Assembly (NCBI GenBank): GCA_903891475.1
Contig: CAITEP010000005.1
Location: forward strand, 124,001 to 188,000
From: an uncultured Mucilaginibacter sp.
GTDB taxonomy: Bacteria > Bacteroidota > Bacteroidia > Sphingobacteriales > Sphingobacteriaceae
Reading direction: 5' to 3'
Length of the DNA stretch: 64,000 nt
Positions 35,633-43,829 of this stretch are shown one piece after another (the stretch's first letter is position 1; each line of letters starts with the position of its first letter). The translations under genes and the position numbers were made by a program. The notes under the pieces are model-generated. The model was not told the origin of the DNA and searched no databases. It saw nothing but the letters and a program-made list of their open reading frames with translations.

Positions 35633-35660
35633 AAAAAAAGTTCCCTTTTATGAGGGAACT
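35633..35660 (-). terminator. Terminator-like hairpin directly abutting the recN start codon
   Basis: Arms AGTTCCCT (35639-35646) and AGGGAACT (35653-35660) pair perfectly, with a U7 tract on the minus strand (35633-35639) that ends at the recN ATG. It may end the BlaI/M56 operon, but any recN transcript starting upstream must pass through it. Confidence 0.7.
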
Positions 35661-35726
35661 AAATTACGGTTTTACTTTATTAATGGGTAGCGCAATGTTT
35701 AAATGTTGTCATTTAAAAACGTGATA

Positions 35727-37799
35727 TTACCAAATATTTAGTCCGGGTGCTGGAGGAGCCGGAGGTGAATTTGGCTGAACAGGTGCAGAAAGAACAGGAG
35801 GTGCCGGAGGAGCAGGTGCATTTATTTTTTCCGGTGCCGCTGGTGCAGCTGGTATTTGTAAATCATTGTCCCATTTGTCGCTCCAATTTTTGGCATCCTC
35901 CTTCATTTTTTGGATACGATTTTTAAAAGCCGGAGAATTTAAATAAGCCTGCAATTTATCTTGAGCACGCTTTAAAAGTTCTTGTTCTTTTTGTACTTCA
36001 CCACTATTTTGGAAATTTCTCATATCCTCACTTAGCTTTTTCATAGCGAGTTGTAGCTCTTTAAACGAGTCCTTATTGTATAACTTGCCCATGCTATCGC
36101 CTAATAATGCTAATTCTTTATTTTTTTTACGGAATTCATCCGATTTAAATTTGGCATTCATTTGTTCGCCCAGTTTTTTTAAGTCAACAGCATATCCTTT
36201 TACCTCCGTTGGTGTGTTTTGTTCTAATTCCAGATGGTACTTTTTATATTTTTCATCCTTTCCATCGTCTGAATAGTTTTGATCAGGGTCTATACCATAT
36301 TTTTTCTGTAATTGACTATTTAGACTTTTAAACTTAGAGCTTTTATAATAGTTTTCAATCTTTTTACCTAATTGCTCCATTTGTGCTTCCAGTTTTTTTG
36401 TTTCCACGGATTCGCCCCATTTGCCTTCAAATTCTTTTGATAGCTGCTCCTGTTTTTTTTCCAATTCTTTCCAATTGCTATTGTCAAAATGTTCTTCCAT
36501 TTCTTTAGCCTTTGCTTCTAATTCAGCCTCCATCTTTTTGAAAGCAGGACTATCATAATATAAACCTATAGCTGCTCCATGCTTTTCAACTTCATCTGTA
36601 AGTTTTTGAAGTTCAGGGTCGTTTAGTTCAGCGTCAATGTCCATTTTGTGCTCCATTAATCTTTTGGCACGCAGTTCTTTTTTTACTTTCAGGGTGTCTT
36701 TCCTTATTTTCAGGGAATCGGTTGTAGGCGTATCGGTTTGTAAACCAGCAATTATTTGTTTTATTGATTTGATGGAGATTTTTCCATGTGCAATTTCAGG
36801 CTTCAATATGGTGGCGAATATGATTCCCACGCTTAAAATAAGTACGGCCAATAACGTTGGGCGTAAACTTAAGGTCGATTTTCTTGTTTTCATGATACGT
36901 TCTATTCTATTTAATAAATGATGTTTTTTTCCGGTGGCTGCTAAAGCCAATTGTAATTCATTACCTCGAACCTGCTCAAGTTTTAACAATGCCTTTGCAT
37001 AAATTATAGGGCTGGCTGTTGCGTTTACAACCAGATCATCAATGCTGTTTTCCCGTTCTTCGTTAATTTGATGGCTAATTAATAACGCGCATGGGTTAAA
37101 GAAAAGCAAGGTTGTAATGAGTTGCTGTATGATGTTTATAAAATAATCGTTCCGTTTTATATGGGCAAGTTCATGTAATATAATGGCTTCTATTTCATCC
37201 TGCCCTAAATGTAATGTTAAGGTGAATGGCAACAGAATAATTGGTTTTAGATAGCCTGTTATGCAGGGGACATTGATGAGTTTGCTAAAACCAATTTTTA
37301 TTGTTTTTTGTAGGTTGAAATATTTGGCCAAACTGTTTAATTCATTTTGTAAATAATCGTCAAATTGTATGTTTTTACGAATGAACATTAATTCCTTTCG
37401 TGCTACAATTAGTCTAAGTGCGTTAAAGGTTAATCCCGCAAGGTAAATAAGGGTGATGGTTGGTAAATATTTTTCGACGCTATAATAGTATCTTAATTGT
37501 TGGGTAGTAATTTCTGTAAAACCGTTGGAAAATTTAAGGAACATTGGAATAGCCGAGAATTTGGTGGGTATGGTATTGAACCAATTGTAAAACCTGATTT
37601 GGGTAACTAAGGTGTAGCCAAACCAAATTGTCAATATTGCCAATGCACCTAGACTAATGTAATATTTCTTAGCTGCCGATAGCTGATTACCTATTAATAA
37701 TGCTATTTTAAGCAGGAAATAAACAACCAATCCTTGCCAAAAGGAATGGATTATGGTTATCCCTAAAACCTGACTAATATTATAAAATACATTACCCAT
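35727..37799 (-). CDS. M56-family (BlaR1-like) membrane metallopeptidase
   Basis: This 690-aa protein has four or five N-terminal transmembrane helices (within about 1-330) and the zinc motif HELAHIKRND (about residue 210). After the last helix comes a long, highly charged, helical region with repeated ELEAKAKEMEEH-like heptads (about 370-640), then a Pro/Ala-rich tail (PAPPAPPVLSAPVQPNSPP). It has no penicillin-binding sensor domain, unlike true BlaR1. It is encoded 84 bp downstream of a BlaI-like repressor, so it probably cleaves that repressor on receiving an envelope signal. The stimulus is unknown. It acts in the inner membrane. Confidence 0.88.
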   Translation of the reverse strand: MGNVFYNISQVLGITIIHSFWQGLVVYFLLKIALLIGNQLSAAKKYYISLGALAILTIWFGYTLVTQIRFYNWFNTIPTKFSAIPMFLKFSNGFTEITTQQLRYYYSVEKYLPTITLIYLAGLTFNALRLIVARKELMFIRKNIQFDDYLQNELNSLAKYFNLQKTIKIGFSKLINVPCITGYLKPIILLPFTLTLHLGQDEIEAIILHELAHIKRNDYFINIIQQLITTLLFFNPCALLISHQINEERENSIDDLVVNATASPIIYAKALLKLEQVRGNELQLALAATGKKHHLLNRIERIMKTRKSTLSLRPTLLAVLILSVGIIFATILKPEIAHGKISIKSIKQIIAGLQTDTPTTDSLKIRKDTLKVKKELRAKRLMEHKMDIDAELNDPELQKLTDEVEKHGAAIGLYYDSPAFKKMEAELEAKAKEMEEHFDNSNWKELEKKQEQLSKEFEGKWGESVETKKLEAQMEQLGKKIENYYKSSKFKSLNSQLQKKYGIDPDQNYSDDGKDEKYKKYHLELEQNTPTEVKGYAVDLKKLGEQMNAKFKSDEFRKKNKELALLGDSMGKLYNKDSFKELQLAMKKLSEDMRNFQNSGEVQKEQELLKRAQDKLQAYLNSPAFKNRIQKMKEDAKNWSDKWDNDLQIPAAPAAPEKINAPAPPAPPVLSAPVQPNSPPAPPAPGLNIW

Positions 37800-37883
37800 T
37801 ACTTATTCTCCTTATTTGTTTTTATTTAATTTCTCTTCTTGTTGTATTGTTTTTTTTGAGCTTACACGCAAATCCACCTATAT

Positions 37884-38255
37884 CTACTGTTTCTCAAACT
37901 TGTCTAAAAAAGTCTTTATGGCCTCAATTTCTTCTTTTGATGCCCGGTGATTACCTAAAGCTTGTATTACTAAATCGGCAGTTGAACCTTTAAAAACGGT
38001 GGAGATAATTTTATCTAGAGCAGTTTTTTGTGCTTGTTGCGCGGTGGCAATGGCTTTATATAAATGCGTTTTGGCAGTGGTATCACGTTCAACCAAACCT
38101 TTTTCGTGCATTATTTGCATTAGTTTTAGGGTAGTTGTGTAACCGGCATCTTTGTTTTTTGCCAGTTCTTCATGCACATCCCTAACGGTACATTGGCCTT
38201 TCTTCCAAAGTACCTGTAATATCTCTAGTTCGCTTTCTGTTGGTTTTATTTCCAT
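37884..38255 (-). CDS. BlaI/MecI/CopY-family transcriptional repressor
   Basis: From the ATG at 38255 (MEIKPTESELEILQVLW) the protein is 123 aa, the usual size. It has a winged helix (about 5-75: CTVRDVHEELAKNKDAGYTTTLKLMQIMHEKGLVERD) and a dimerising C-terminus that includes the cleavage region of the family. The longer reading from 38351 would run through the operator and is rejected. Two dyads upstream flank a -7 element, so it very likely represses itself and the M56 gene after it. Confidence 0.92.
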   Translation of the reverse strand: MEIKPTESELEILQVLWKKGQCTVRDVHEELAKNKDAGYTTTLKLMQIMHEKGLVERDTTAKTHLYKAIATAQQAQKTALDKIISTVFKGSTADLVIQALGNHRASKEEIEAIKTFLDKFEKQ

Positions 38256-38266
38256 TTTTATATTTG

Positions 38267-38306
38267 TACGAATTATTTCGTACAAATATGTACGATAAGT
38301 TTCGTA
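38267..38306. promoter_or_regulatory. Double operator of the BlaI-like repressor around a -7 element
   Basis: Two 16-bp dyads occur: TACGAA-N4-TTCGTA at 38267-38282 (perfect) and TACGAT-N4-TTCGTA at 38291-38306 (near-perfect), with centres 24 bp apart. A minus-strand CATATTTG (38283-38290), one base off the -7 consensus, lies exactly between them. BlaI-family operators are dyads with TACA/TGTA-like ends, so TACGA/TCGTA fits the class. Confidence 0.8.
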
Positions 38307-38421
38307 TTTTAAAATATTTTTACATCTTTTTTCTATATGACTGCTAATCAATCATAATGTTGCATCGAATGATGAGCTTTTTAAAAATAATTTAGGAAGG
38401 GTACTTTTGTAGATAGATGGG

Positions 38422-39108
38422 TTAAGTATGTTTTATAGCTCTCAGCATTTCTCGTTTACCGGGTGCGCCGGGTGCTTTCTCAATAGCGCAGTTCAATGAT
38501 TTTAGTATTCGCTTTAGGTTGCCAGTTATGGCGTAGGTTACAAATAATCCTCCGGGTTTTAAAAATTTGATGGTATGGGCAATAGCCAATTCATTCCACA
38601 TTTCTGGTTGATTTGTAGCCGCGAAGGCATCATAATAAATAATATCGAATTGCTTGTTAATTTCAAAATCCACCAATTTATTGACTGCTATTTGTAGATG
38701 GCAATATTGGTTTAAGATTGTTTTGCCATTCATAGCTTGCATATAGTTTTGGATGAATGCCGCCCATGTCTCTTTCAAAATAAATTGATGATATCCGGTT
38801 TCATTAATCATTTGCTCGTCTACAGGGAAAGCCTCAATACCAATATAATCCAGATTGATTTTATGATCAGTGCAGTAATCAGCAGATAATAAAAAATTCA
38901 AACCAGTACCAAAACCGACCTCTAAAATGGAAATATGAGGAGACCCTATTGTTAATTTATCCAAATAATGTTTTAACCCCGATTCTAAAAATACATGTTT
39001 GCTCTCTTGCAAAGCGCCATGTTTTGAATGGTAATTTTCGCCAACTAAGGCATTAAAAATGGTATTAGAGCCATCCTCTGTTTGAACAATGATCAGGTTA
39101 TTGTCCAT
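38422..39108 (-). CDS. mnmD: tRNA (5-methylaminomethyl-2-thiouridine)(34)-methyltransferase MnmD
   Basis: From the ATG at 39108 (MDNNLIIVQTEDGSNTIFN) the protein is 228 aa. The SAM site is ILEVGFGTGLNFLLSADYC. The DUF752/MnmC-like pattern YHSKHGALQESKHVFLESGL, YYDAFAATNQPEMWNE and the PGAPGKREMLRA tail identify it as the stand-alone methyltransferase domain of MnmC. It methylates the wobble nm5s2U of tRNA. The MnmC oxidase domain is absent. A start at 39126 adds six residues. Confidence 0.9.
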   Translation of the reverse strand: MDNNLIIVQTEDGSNTIFNALVGENYHSKHGALQESKHVFLESGLKHYLDKLTIGSPHISILEVGFGTGLNFLLSADYCTDHKINLDYIGIEAFPVDEQMINETGYHQFILKETWAAFIQNYMQAMNGKTILNQYCHLQIAVNKLVDFEINKQFDIIYYDAFAATNQPEMWNELAIAHTIKFLKPGGLFVTYAITGNLKRILKSLNCAIEKAPGAPGKREMLRAIKHT

Positions 39109-39129
39109 AATGGTGTTTTTTACCACGCT

Positions 39130-40467
39130 TTATTGAATAAACTCTTTAACCACGTCACTTAAATCGTAAACAGGAACGTTTTTAATTTTTGCGGCAATGA
39201 TACTACAACCTACAGCTGACCGATAACCTGCAGCGCAATGCACTAAAATTGGTTTATCAGTAGGGATTTCAGCTATCCTTTCCCTCAGTTCAGGTAATGG
39301 GATGGTAATGGCGGTTTTAAAAATTAAACCATTTTGGGTTTCGCTGGGATTGCGTATATCAATTATGGTATAGTTGGATTCATTTGATTTAAAATCAGCC
39401 AAATCTAAGACTGCCGATTTTTCTTCCATATTTTCAGGAGATATTAGTGCAGCTTCAATATTTCCCTCATAACCAATTTTGGCAGCTTTTCTAATCAACT
39501 CTTCTTGCTCTTCATTATTTTCTGCTATCAAATAAAATTTCTCATCAGGGTTTAGGATGGAGCCTAACCAAGTTTCAAATTTTTCTCCATTTTGCAGATT
39601 GAATGCCCCATTAATATGACCCAGAGCAAATTGTTCTTTTGGTCTGCTATCAATAATAAGTATATCCTTATTCAATACATCATTTTTACCTAGTCGCTTT
39701 ACTGAAGCTATACTTTCTTCAAATTGTGGAGCACCTTTTTTATTCAGGTTAACATTGTGCCCAAAATATTTCGGAATAAAGGGCTGGTCATCAATTAAGG
39801 TCTTTACAAAAGTGAGTTCATCCATCAATTGCAAGGCATAGTTTTCACGTAATTCGCGCCCAATGGTGCTTTGCAAATCGGGACTTAAGTTTTTGCCGCA
39901 TAATGAACCTGGGCCATGGGCAGGGTAAACCGTTAGGTTATGGGGTAAAGTCATCAACTTTTCACGGGTTGAATGATACATTTGTCCGGCAAGTTCTTCT
40001 TTTTTTGCCTGCAGATTACCTACATTTTCGCGCAAATCTGGTCTACCTACATCACCTACAAATAGGGTATCGCCAGTAAATATGGCTTTCTCGTTGCCAT
40101 ACTCATCAATCGCTAAAATACAAATAGAATCGGGTGAGTGCCCTGGGGTATTGATGGCTTTAAGTTTTATATCACTTATTTGTATGGTATCACCTTCGTC
40201 AAAACTTTCGTGTGGATATTCGGCACCTAACAATTTACTGGCGTAAATAATAGCACCTGTTGTTTTGTGTATCTCAAGGTGCGAGCTCACAAAATCAGCA
40301 TGAGGATGTGTCTCAATTACGCCAACAATATCTGCGTCATGTGAGGAGGCAAAATCATAGTAAGGTTTTGGGTCGCGGGCCGGGTCAACAAGAACCATTT
40401 TTTTGTTTCTTATAATCGCGTATGAACCATGCGCCAAGCCTTTATCATAAAATTGATGTATAATCAT
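39130..40467 (-). CDS. MBL-fold hydrolase with two rhodanese domains (persulfide dioxygenase-like)
   Basis: From the ATG at 40467 the protein is 445 aa. The metallo-beta-lactamase domain (about 1-245) has the metal motif ETHPHADFVSSH, then TPGHSPDS, FTGDTLFVGDVGRPDLR and YPAHGPGSLCG, as in ETHE1/Blh persulfide dioxygenases. The first rhodanese domain (about 255-345) has no catalytic Cys in its active loop and looks inactive. The second (about 350-445) keeps it (HCAAGYRSAVG). Such fusions oxidise protein or glutathione persulfides and pass sulfur on. A TATCTTTG -7 element ends only 6 nt before this ATG, and the alternative start at 40476 overlaps that element. Confidence 0.88.
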   Translation of the reverse strand: MIIHQFYDKGLAHGSYAIIRNKKMVLVDPARDPKPYYDFASSHDADIVGVIETHPHADFVSSHLEIHKTTGAIIYASKLLGAEYPHESFDEGDTIQISDIKLKAINTPGHSPDSICILAIDEYGNEKAIFTGDTLFVGDVGRPDLRENVGNLQAKKEELAGQMYHSTREKLMTLPHNLTVYPAHGPGSLCGKNLSPDLQSTIGRELRENYALQLMDELTFVKTLIDDQPFIPKYFGHNVNLNKKGAPQFEESIASVKRLGKNDVLNKDILIIDSRPKEQFALGHINGAFNLQNGEKFETWLGSILNPDEKFYLIAENNEEQEELIRKAAKIGYEGNIEAALISPENMEEKSAVLDLADFKSNESNYTIIDIRNPSETQNGLIFKTAITIPLPELRERIAEIPTDKPILVHCAAGYRSAVGCSIIAAKIKNVPVYDLSDVVKEFIQ

Positions 40468-40473
40468 TGCTGA

Positions 40474-40481
40474 CAAAGATA
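40474..40481 (-). promoter_or_regulatory. -7 promoter element TATCTTTG for the MBL-rhodanese gene
   Basis: An exact TAnnTTTG match on the minus strand ends 6 nt before the ATG at 40467, so the mRNA would be leaderless or nearly so. It also argues against the start at 40476. Confidence 0.5.
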
Positions 40482-40577
40482 CTTCTTTGAATTATTTGTG
40501 AAACTGATTTAGGTCATACTTTCATAAATATTCACCAAATACTTAATATTATGCCTAAATTAAGATCAATATTAACC

Positions 40578-40934
40578 TTATTCCTCTCTTTTAACCAAAA
40601 GTACCTCATCACCTTCCAAATCAAGGTAGCCGTATTCATAACAAAAAAAGTATGTTTTTCCGTTATGGGTTAGATACGTGCGCGTATGATACTCAAAGTC
40701 AAAACCTTTCGCGCTCATCTTTTTGCGTGTTGTTTTGGTTTTTCCACTCGGGTTCAGTTCTTCCAGTATCCTGCGGTTTTTGCGTAATATGTTATTAATG
40801 TTCCGAACTATATTATAGCTATTGCTATTGAGCTGGTTATTATAATTATTGCGGCAAAGGTCATTACAGAACTTTTTATCGGCCCTGCCATGTATAGGCG
40901 TGCCGCAATCAAGACAAAGCTTTTCCTCATTCAT
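40578..40934 (-). CDS. Zinc-ribbon protein of unknown function
   Basis: This 118-aa basic protein has an N-terminal zinc ribbon (CLDCGTPIHGRADKKFCNDLC, Cys 7, 10, 23 and 27), a helical basic middle (NIVRNINNILRKNRRILEEL) and a C-terminal beta-rich part (FDFEYHTRTYLTHNGKTYFF). It is probably cytoplasmic and may bind nucleic acid, which is inference from the Zn ribbon and charge. It diverges from ssb across a 143-bp region rich in inverted and direct repeats, so the two may be regulated together. Confidence 0.8.
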   Translation of the reverse strand: MNEEKLCLDCGTPIHGRADKKFCNDLCRNNYNNQLNSNSYNIVRNINNILRKNRRILEELNPSGKTKTTRKKMSAKGFDFEYHTRTYLTHNGKTYFFCYEYGYLDLEGDEVLLVKREE

Positions 40935-40952
40935 TGCCTAAAGGTATAAAAA

Positions 40953-41012
40953 ATTATCCGTTTGCAAACGCTTACAAACGGAAATTATCGTTTATAACCG
41001 CTTAATAACCGA
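40953..41012. promoter_or_regulatory. Repeated dyads in the divergent region between the zinc-ribbon gene and ssb
   Basis: CGTTTGCAAACG at 40959-40970 is a perfect 12-bp palindrome. CCGTTTG (40958) and CAAACGG (to 40981) form a wider dyad around it. The 29-bp stretch from 40953 is loosely repeated at 40985-41012 (ATTATC, CGTTT, ACCGCTTAATAACCG). It is a candidate operator region for either gene. Confidence 0.45.
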
Positions 41013-41077
41013 GTAGTTGTATAAGCACCCCTCAACTTTGTGCTATTAATATAAACGAAAAATTAAATTTTAGTATC

Positions 41078-41416
41078 ATGAACTCATTAAGAAACAGTGT
41101 GCGCCTGGTAGGCAATCTGGGAATGGATCCCGAAGTAAAAACATTTGATGGCAACAAAAAATTAGCGCGTCTTTCATTAGCAACCAACGAAAGGTATAAG
41201 AACGACAAGGGCGAAAGGGTAGTTGAAACACAATGGCATAATTTAATTATATGGGGCGAAAAGGCCACCCTTGCCGAAAATTACCTTAAAAAAGGAGATG
41301 AAATCGCGATTGAAGGTAAGTTGGCCAATCGCAATTATGTTGATAAAGACGGCATTAAGCACTTTGCTTCCGAAATTGTAGTAAACGAATTTTTGAAGCT
41401 GAATTCCAAAGCATAA
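41078..41416 (+). CDS. ssb: Single-stranded DNA-binding protein
   Basis: This 112-aa OB-fold protein starts MNSLRNSVRLVGNLGMDPEVK and contains LARLSLATNERYKND, TQWHNLIIWGEKATLAENYLKKGDEIAIEGKL and NRNYVDKDG, all standard SSB signatures. It is short, ending at the OB fold, and lacks the acidic C-terminal tail that recruits partners. It may therefore be a secondary SSB rather than the replicative one. A near-consensus -7 (CAACTTTG, 41033-41040) lies upstream. Confidence 0.93.
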   Translation: MNSLRNSVRLVGNLGMDPEVKTFDGNKKLARLSLATNERYKNDKGERVVETQWHNLIIWGEKATLAENYLKKGDEIAIEGKLANRNYVDKDGIKHFASEIVVNEFLKLNSKA

Positions 41417-41622
41417 TTGATTCTACTACTAATAATTAAAAAGATAGGTTAATATGGGTTAGGTGTGGCATATTGTTAAATTGTTTTCTGCTAATTGCTG
41501 AAGCGAATATGGGTTAGATTAGTTTGTAATGTTACCATCTATCCATGTTTCGAAAATTCAGTCAATTTAAATAAAACAAAGTTTAACCTAACTCAATTAA
41601 CTTTTTAAAAATAAAGATACAG

Positions 41623-41910
41623 ATGAAAAAAGAATATAAGTACGAAGATCCAAATGAGGCGGCACAGTTTTATTTATTGATGACAAAAAAGTTAGGAAAT
41701 GAAATTGCTGATGGTTTATTCAGATATATCGATGATAAAACCAATAGGGCCTTAAGAAATTATACAAGCGATTTAGCAACGAAACAGGAGTTAGAAATAA
41801 TGAAAGAGGAACTGAATTATAAAATCGGCAATTATGCAAGATGGATGCTTACATTTATTCTTGGTATGGGGATATTTATTTTGGCAATTACTTTTTATTA
41901 TTTAAGCTAA
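41623..41910 (+). CDS. Small C-tail-anchored membrane protein, unknown function
   Basis: This 95-aa protein has an acidic N-terminal helix (YEDPNEAAQFYLLMTKKLGNEIADGL), a coiled-coil middle (about 35-70, LATKQELEIMKEELNYKI) and a single C-terminal transmembrane helix (about 74-94, MLTFILGMGIFILAITFYYL). The shape resembles DUF1640-like coiled-coil tail-anchored proteins, which is a loose likeness. It lies 206 bp after ssb in its own region. Confidence 0.65.
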   Translation: MKKEYKYEDPNEAAQFYLLMTKKLGNEIADGLFRYIDDKTNRALRNYTSDLATKQELEIMKEELNYKIGNYARWMLTFILGMGIFILAITFYYLS

Positions 41911-41995
41911 AATAAGCTATTGATGAAAAAGCAAGCAGCTAAAGCGAATATTGTTGAATATTAAGAATATTAAATTTGGTGTTAAAATTGTGATT

Positions 41996-42700
41996 CTATG
42001 GTGTGGTAACCGCTACCGGTAATATTTTACCATTAAAAAATCGGTGGCCGGTTACTGCAAAGTCGGCAATGTATTTACCCATTTCAAAAGCCAATACTGG
42101 CGATTGATAGCCAGGGAAGGCTTTTTCAAGCATTTCGGTTTGTGCCGAACCCAATGCAAGGCAATTTACCTTAATTTCTTGTTCTGCAAGCTCAAGAGCC
42201 AAGCATTCAGTAAGGTTGTGTAAAGCAGCCTTACTTGCCGAGTAAGCCGCCAAGCCAGGAAATTTCGCGCTTCCTTGAAATCCACCCATGCTGCCAATGT
42301 TTAATATATGCGAACCTTTTGGCATCAAATCAATTATTCCTTGGATAATTCTGACATGACCAATGAAATTACTTTGTAACATCTCAACAAAGTCCATTTC
42401 CAATAATTTTTGGAACGGTTTATTTATTAAAACCCCGGCATTATTTATTAAAACATCAACACAATTGTCAAAATTTACTTTGATAAACTGCTGTAGTCCG
42501 TCATAATCATCGTGTACAATATCAAAGGCAAGGGCAAATATTTCGGCTTCAGGGTTTAGTCCATGGGCAATTTCCAGCAGGCGCTCCAAATTTTCTTTCG
42601 AACGTGCAAGGGCTAAAACTTTATGGTTTCCATTTAAAATTAACTCGAGGGCGGCTTCAAATCCAACCCCACTACTAGCTCCTGTTATTACGATATTCAT
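41996..42700 (-). CDS. Short-chain dehydrogenase/reductase
   Basis: This 234-aa classical SDR has the dinucleotide site TGASSGVGFEAA, NNAG(V) in strand 4, and the catalytic Tyr/Lys pair YSASKAALHN; a Ser in LNIGSMGG completes the triad. It is a cytoplasmic NAD(P)-dependent oxidoreductase; the substrate is unknown. It stands on the minus strand before the flippase-like gene. Confidence 0.9.
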   Translation of the reverse strand: MNIVITGASSGVGFEAALELILNGNHKVLALARSKENLERLLEIAHGLNPEAEIFALAFDIVHDDYDGLQQFIKVNFDNCVDVLINNAGVLINKPFQKLLEMDFVEMLQSNFIGHVRIIQGIIDLMPKGSHILNIGSMGGFQGSAKFPGLAAYSASKAALHNLTECLALELAEQEIKVNCLALGSAQTEMLEKAFPGYQSPVLAFEMGKYIADFAVTGHRFFNGKILPVAVTTP

Positions 42701-42829
42701 ATTGGTAATTAAGCCCTAAATAGAGATTTTGATGATTTTAACGTAGCTAAACTAACAATAATTTTAATTGGACAATACATTTCCTTATAGTCGATTGATA
42801 TATAACTTTTAAAGAACAATTCAATTTTA

Positions 42830-43771
42830 TTAGCTATTTAATTTGGGCAAGCCTTTTTCTAGGCGGCTTGGGCGCAAAACATAATAAATTCCTAGTAGCG
42901 CTACCAATAATGAGATCATATAAAAAGTTCCGGGTAAAAAAACCGCGAGCGTTTTATCCATCGGGAAAACTTGGGTTAATTGCGTAAAAACAGTTTCACG
43001 AATACCCGCGCCACCCACACTAATTGGGATAATGGTTGCAAGTGATGATATGAGATAGGAAAGCAAATAAGGTGAGAATTTATTATGAAAATCTTGTCCA
43101 ACCAATATAAAAACAATCGACATGACCTGTAGCCCCTGTACTATCAAGGCTTTAATGTGGGCTTCAAAAAAATATTGGGTATATTCTTTAAAAAATTTGT
43201 AGGCAACAAAATAATAGATAGTCGACCCTGCCAGAAATATAGATAAGGGTATACCTAAATGTATTTCAATTTGAGGTATCAAGTAAATTAGACCAACAAT
43301 AATAAATCCCATGGCCCATAAACCACTCAGCCTATCAAACATAATAGCCCAAAAAACCTTTTTGGCAGGTAATTTATAGGTTTTATTTAGTAGATAAATT
43401 TTATAACCATCGCCACCTATGCCACCAGGTAATAAAAAATTATAAAATAAACCGAGCAGATATAATCTGAAATTAAATCGAGCCGAAAGTTGCAGGTTAA
43501 TAGACTTAAAAAAGCTTAACAACCTTGAAGATGAAATAACAATGGAAATAAAAAAACTGATTAGTGCCGCTAGCATCCACCAATAATTAGCATGTATGAG
43601 CCTGTATTTTACATCTGCAAATGGTACTTTTTTATAAACAAAATAAAGTAAAACAGCTGTAACGGCAATTTTTAATATGGTTTTTGTGATTTCCCAAATT
43701 TTTGCTTTGATAGTTTTTGGATGAATTTCTTCTTCAACCTCATTTATTATCTCATCTTCTATTTTTGTCAT
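42830..43771 (-). CDS. Flippase-like membrane protein (LPG synthase TM domain, UPF0104)
   Basis: From the ATG at 43771 (MTKIEDEIINEVEEE) the protein is 313 aa with about eight transmembrane helices. FYNFLLPGGIGGDGYKIYLL and IPISVGGAGIRETVF are the family marks of the lysylphosphatidylglycerol synthase membrane domain, here without the catalytic aminoacyltransferase half. Such proteins are thought to flip or transport lipid-linked molecules in the inner membrane. A TTG at 43780 is rejected because it falls inside the -7 element. Confidence 0.88.
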   Translation of the reverse strand: MTKIEDEIINEVEEEIHPKTIKAKIWEITKTILKIAVTAVLLYFVYKKVPFADVKYRLIHANYWWMLAALISFFISIVISSSRLLSFFKSINLQLSARFNFRLYLLGLFYNFLLPGGIGGDGYKIYLLNKTYKLPAKKVFWAIMFDRLSGLWAMGFIIVGLIYLIPQIEIHLGIPLSIFLAGSTIYYFVAYKFFKEYTQYFFEAHIKALIVQGLQVMSIVFILVGQDFHNKFSPYLLSYLISSLATIIPISVGGAGIRETVFTQLTQVFPMDKTLAVFLPGTFYMISLLVALLGIYYVLRPSRLEKGLPKLNS

Positions 43772-43777
43772 TAAGGG

Positions 43778-43785
43778 CAAAATTA
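43778..43785 (-). promoter_or_regulatory. -7 promoter element TAATTTTG for the flippase-like gene
   Basis: An exact TAnnTTTG match on the minus strand ends 6 nt before the ATG at 43771, again predicting a leaderless or nearly leaderless mRNA. Confidence 0.5.
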
Positions 43786-43829
43786 ATAAGATTGAAAATT
43801 TTTATAAAATCCTTATCTTAGATAAATGT

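Noticed and set aside
41451-41517. Direct repeat AATATGGGTTAG (41451-41462 and 41506-41517)
   Set aside because: Only two short copies with no element structure; likely chance or minor duplication.
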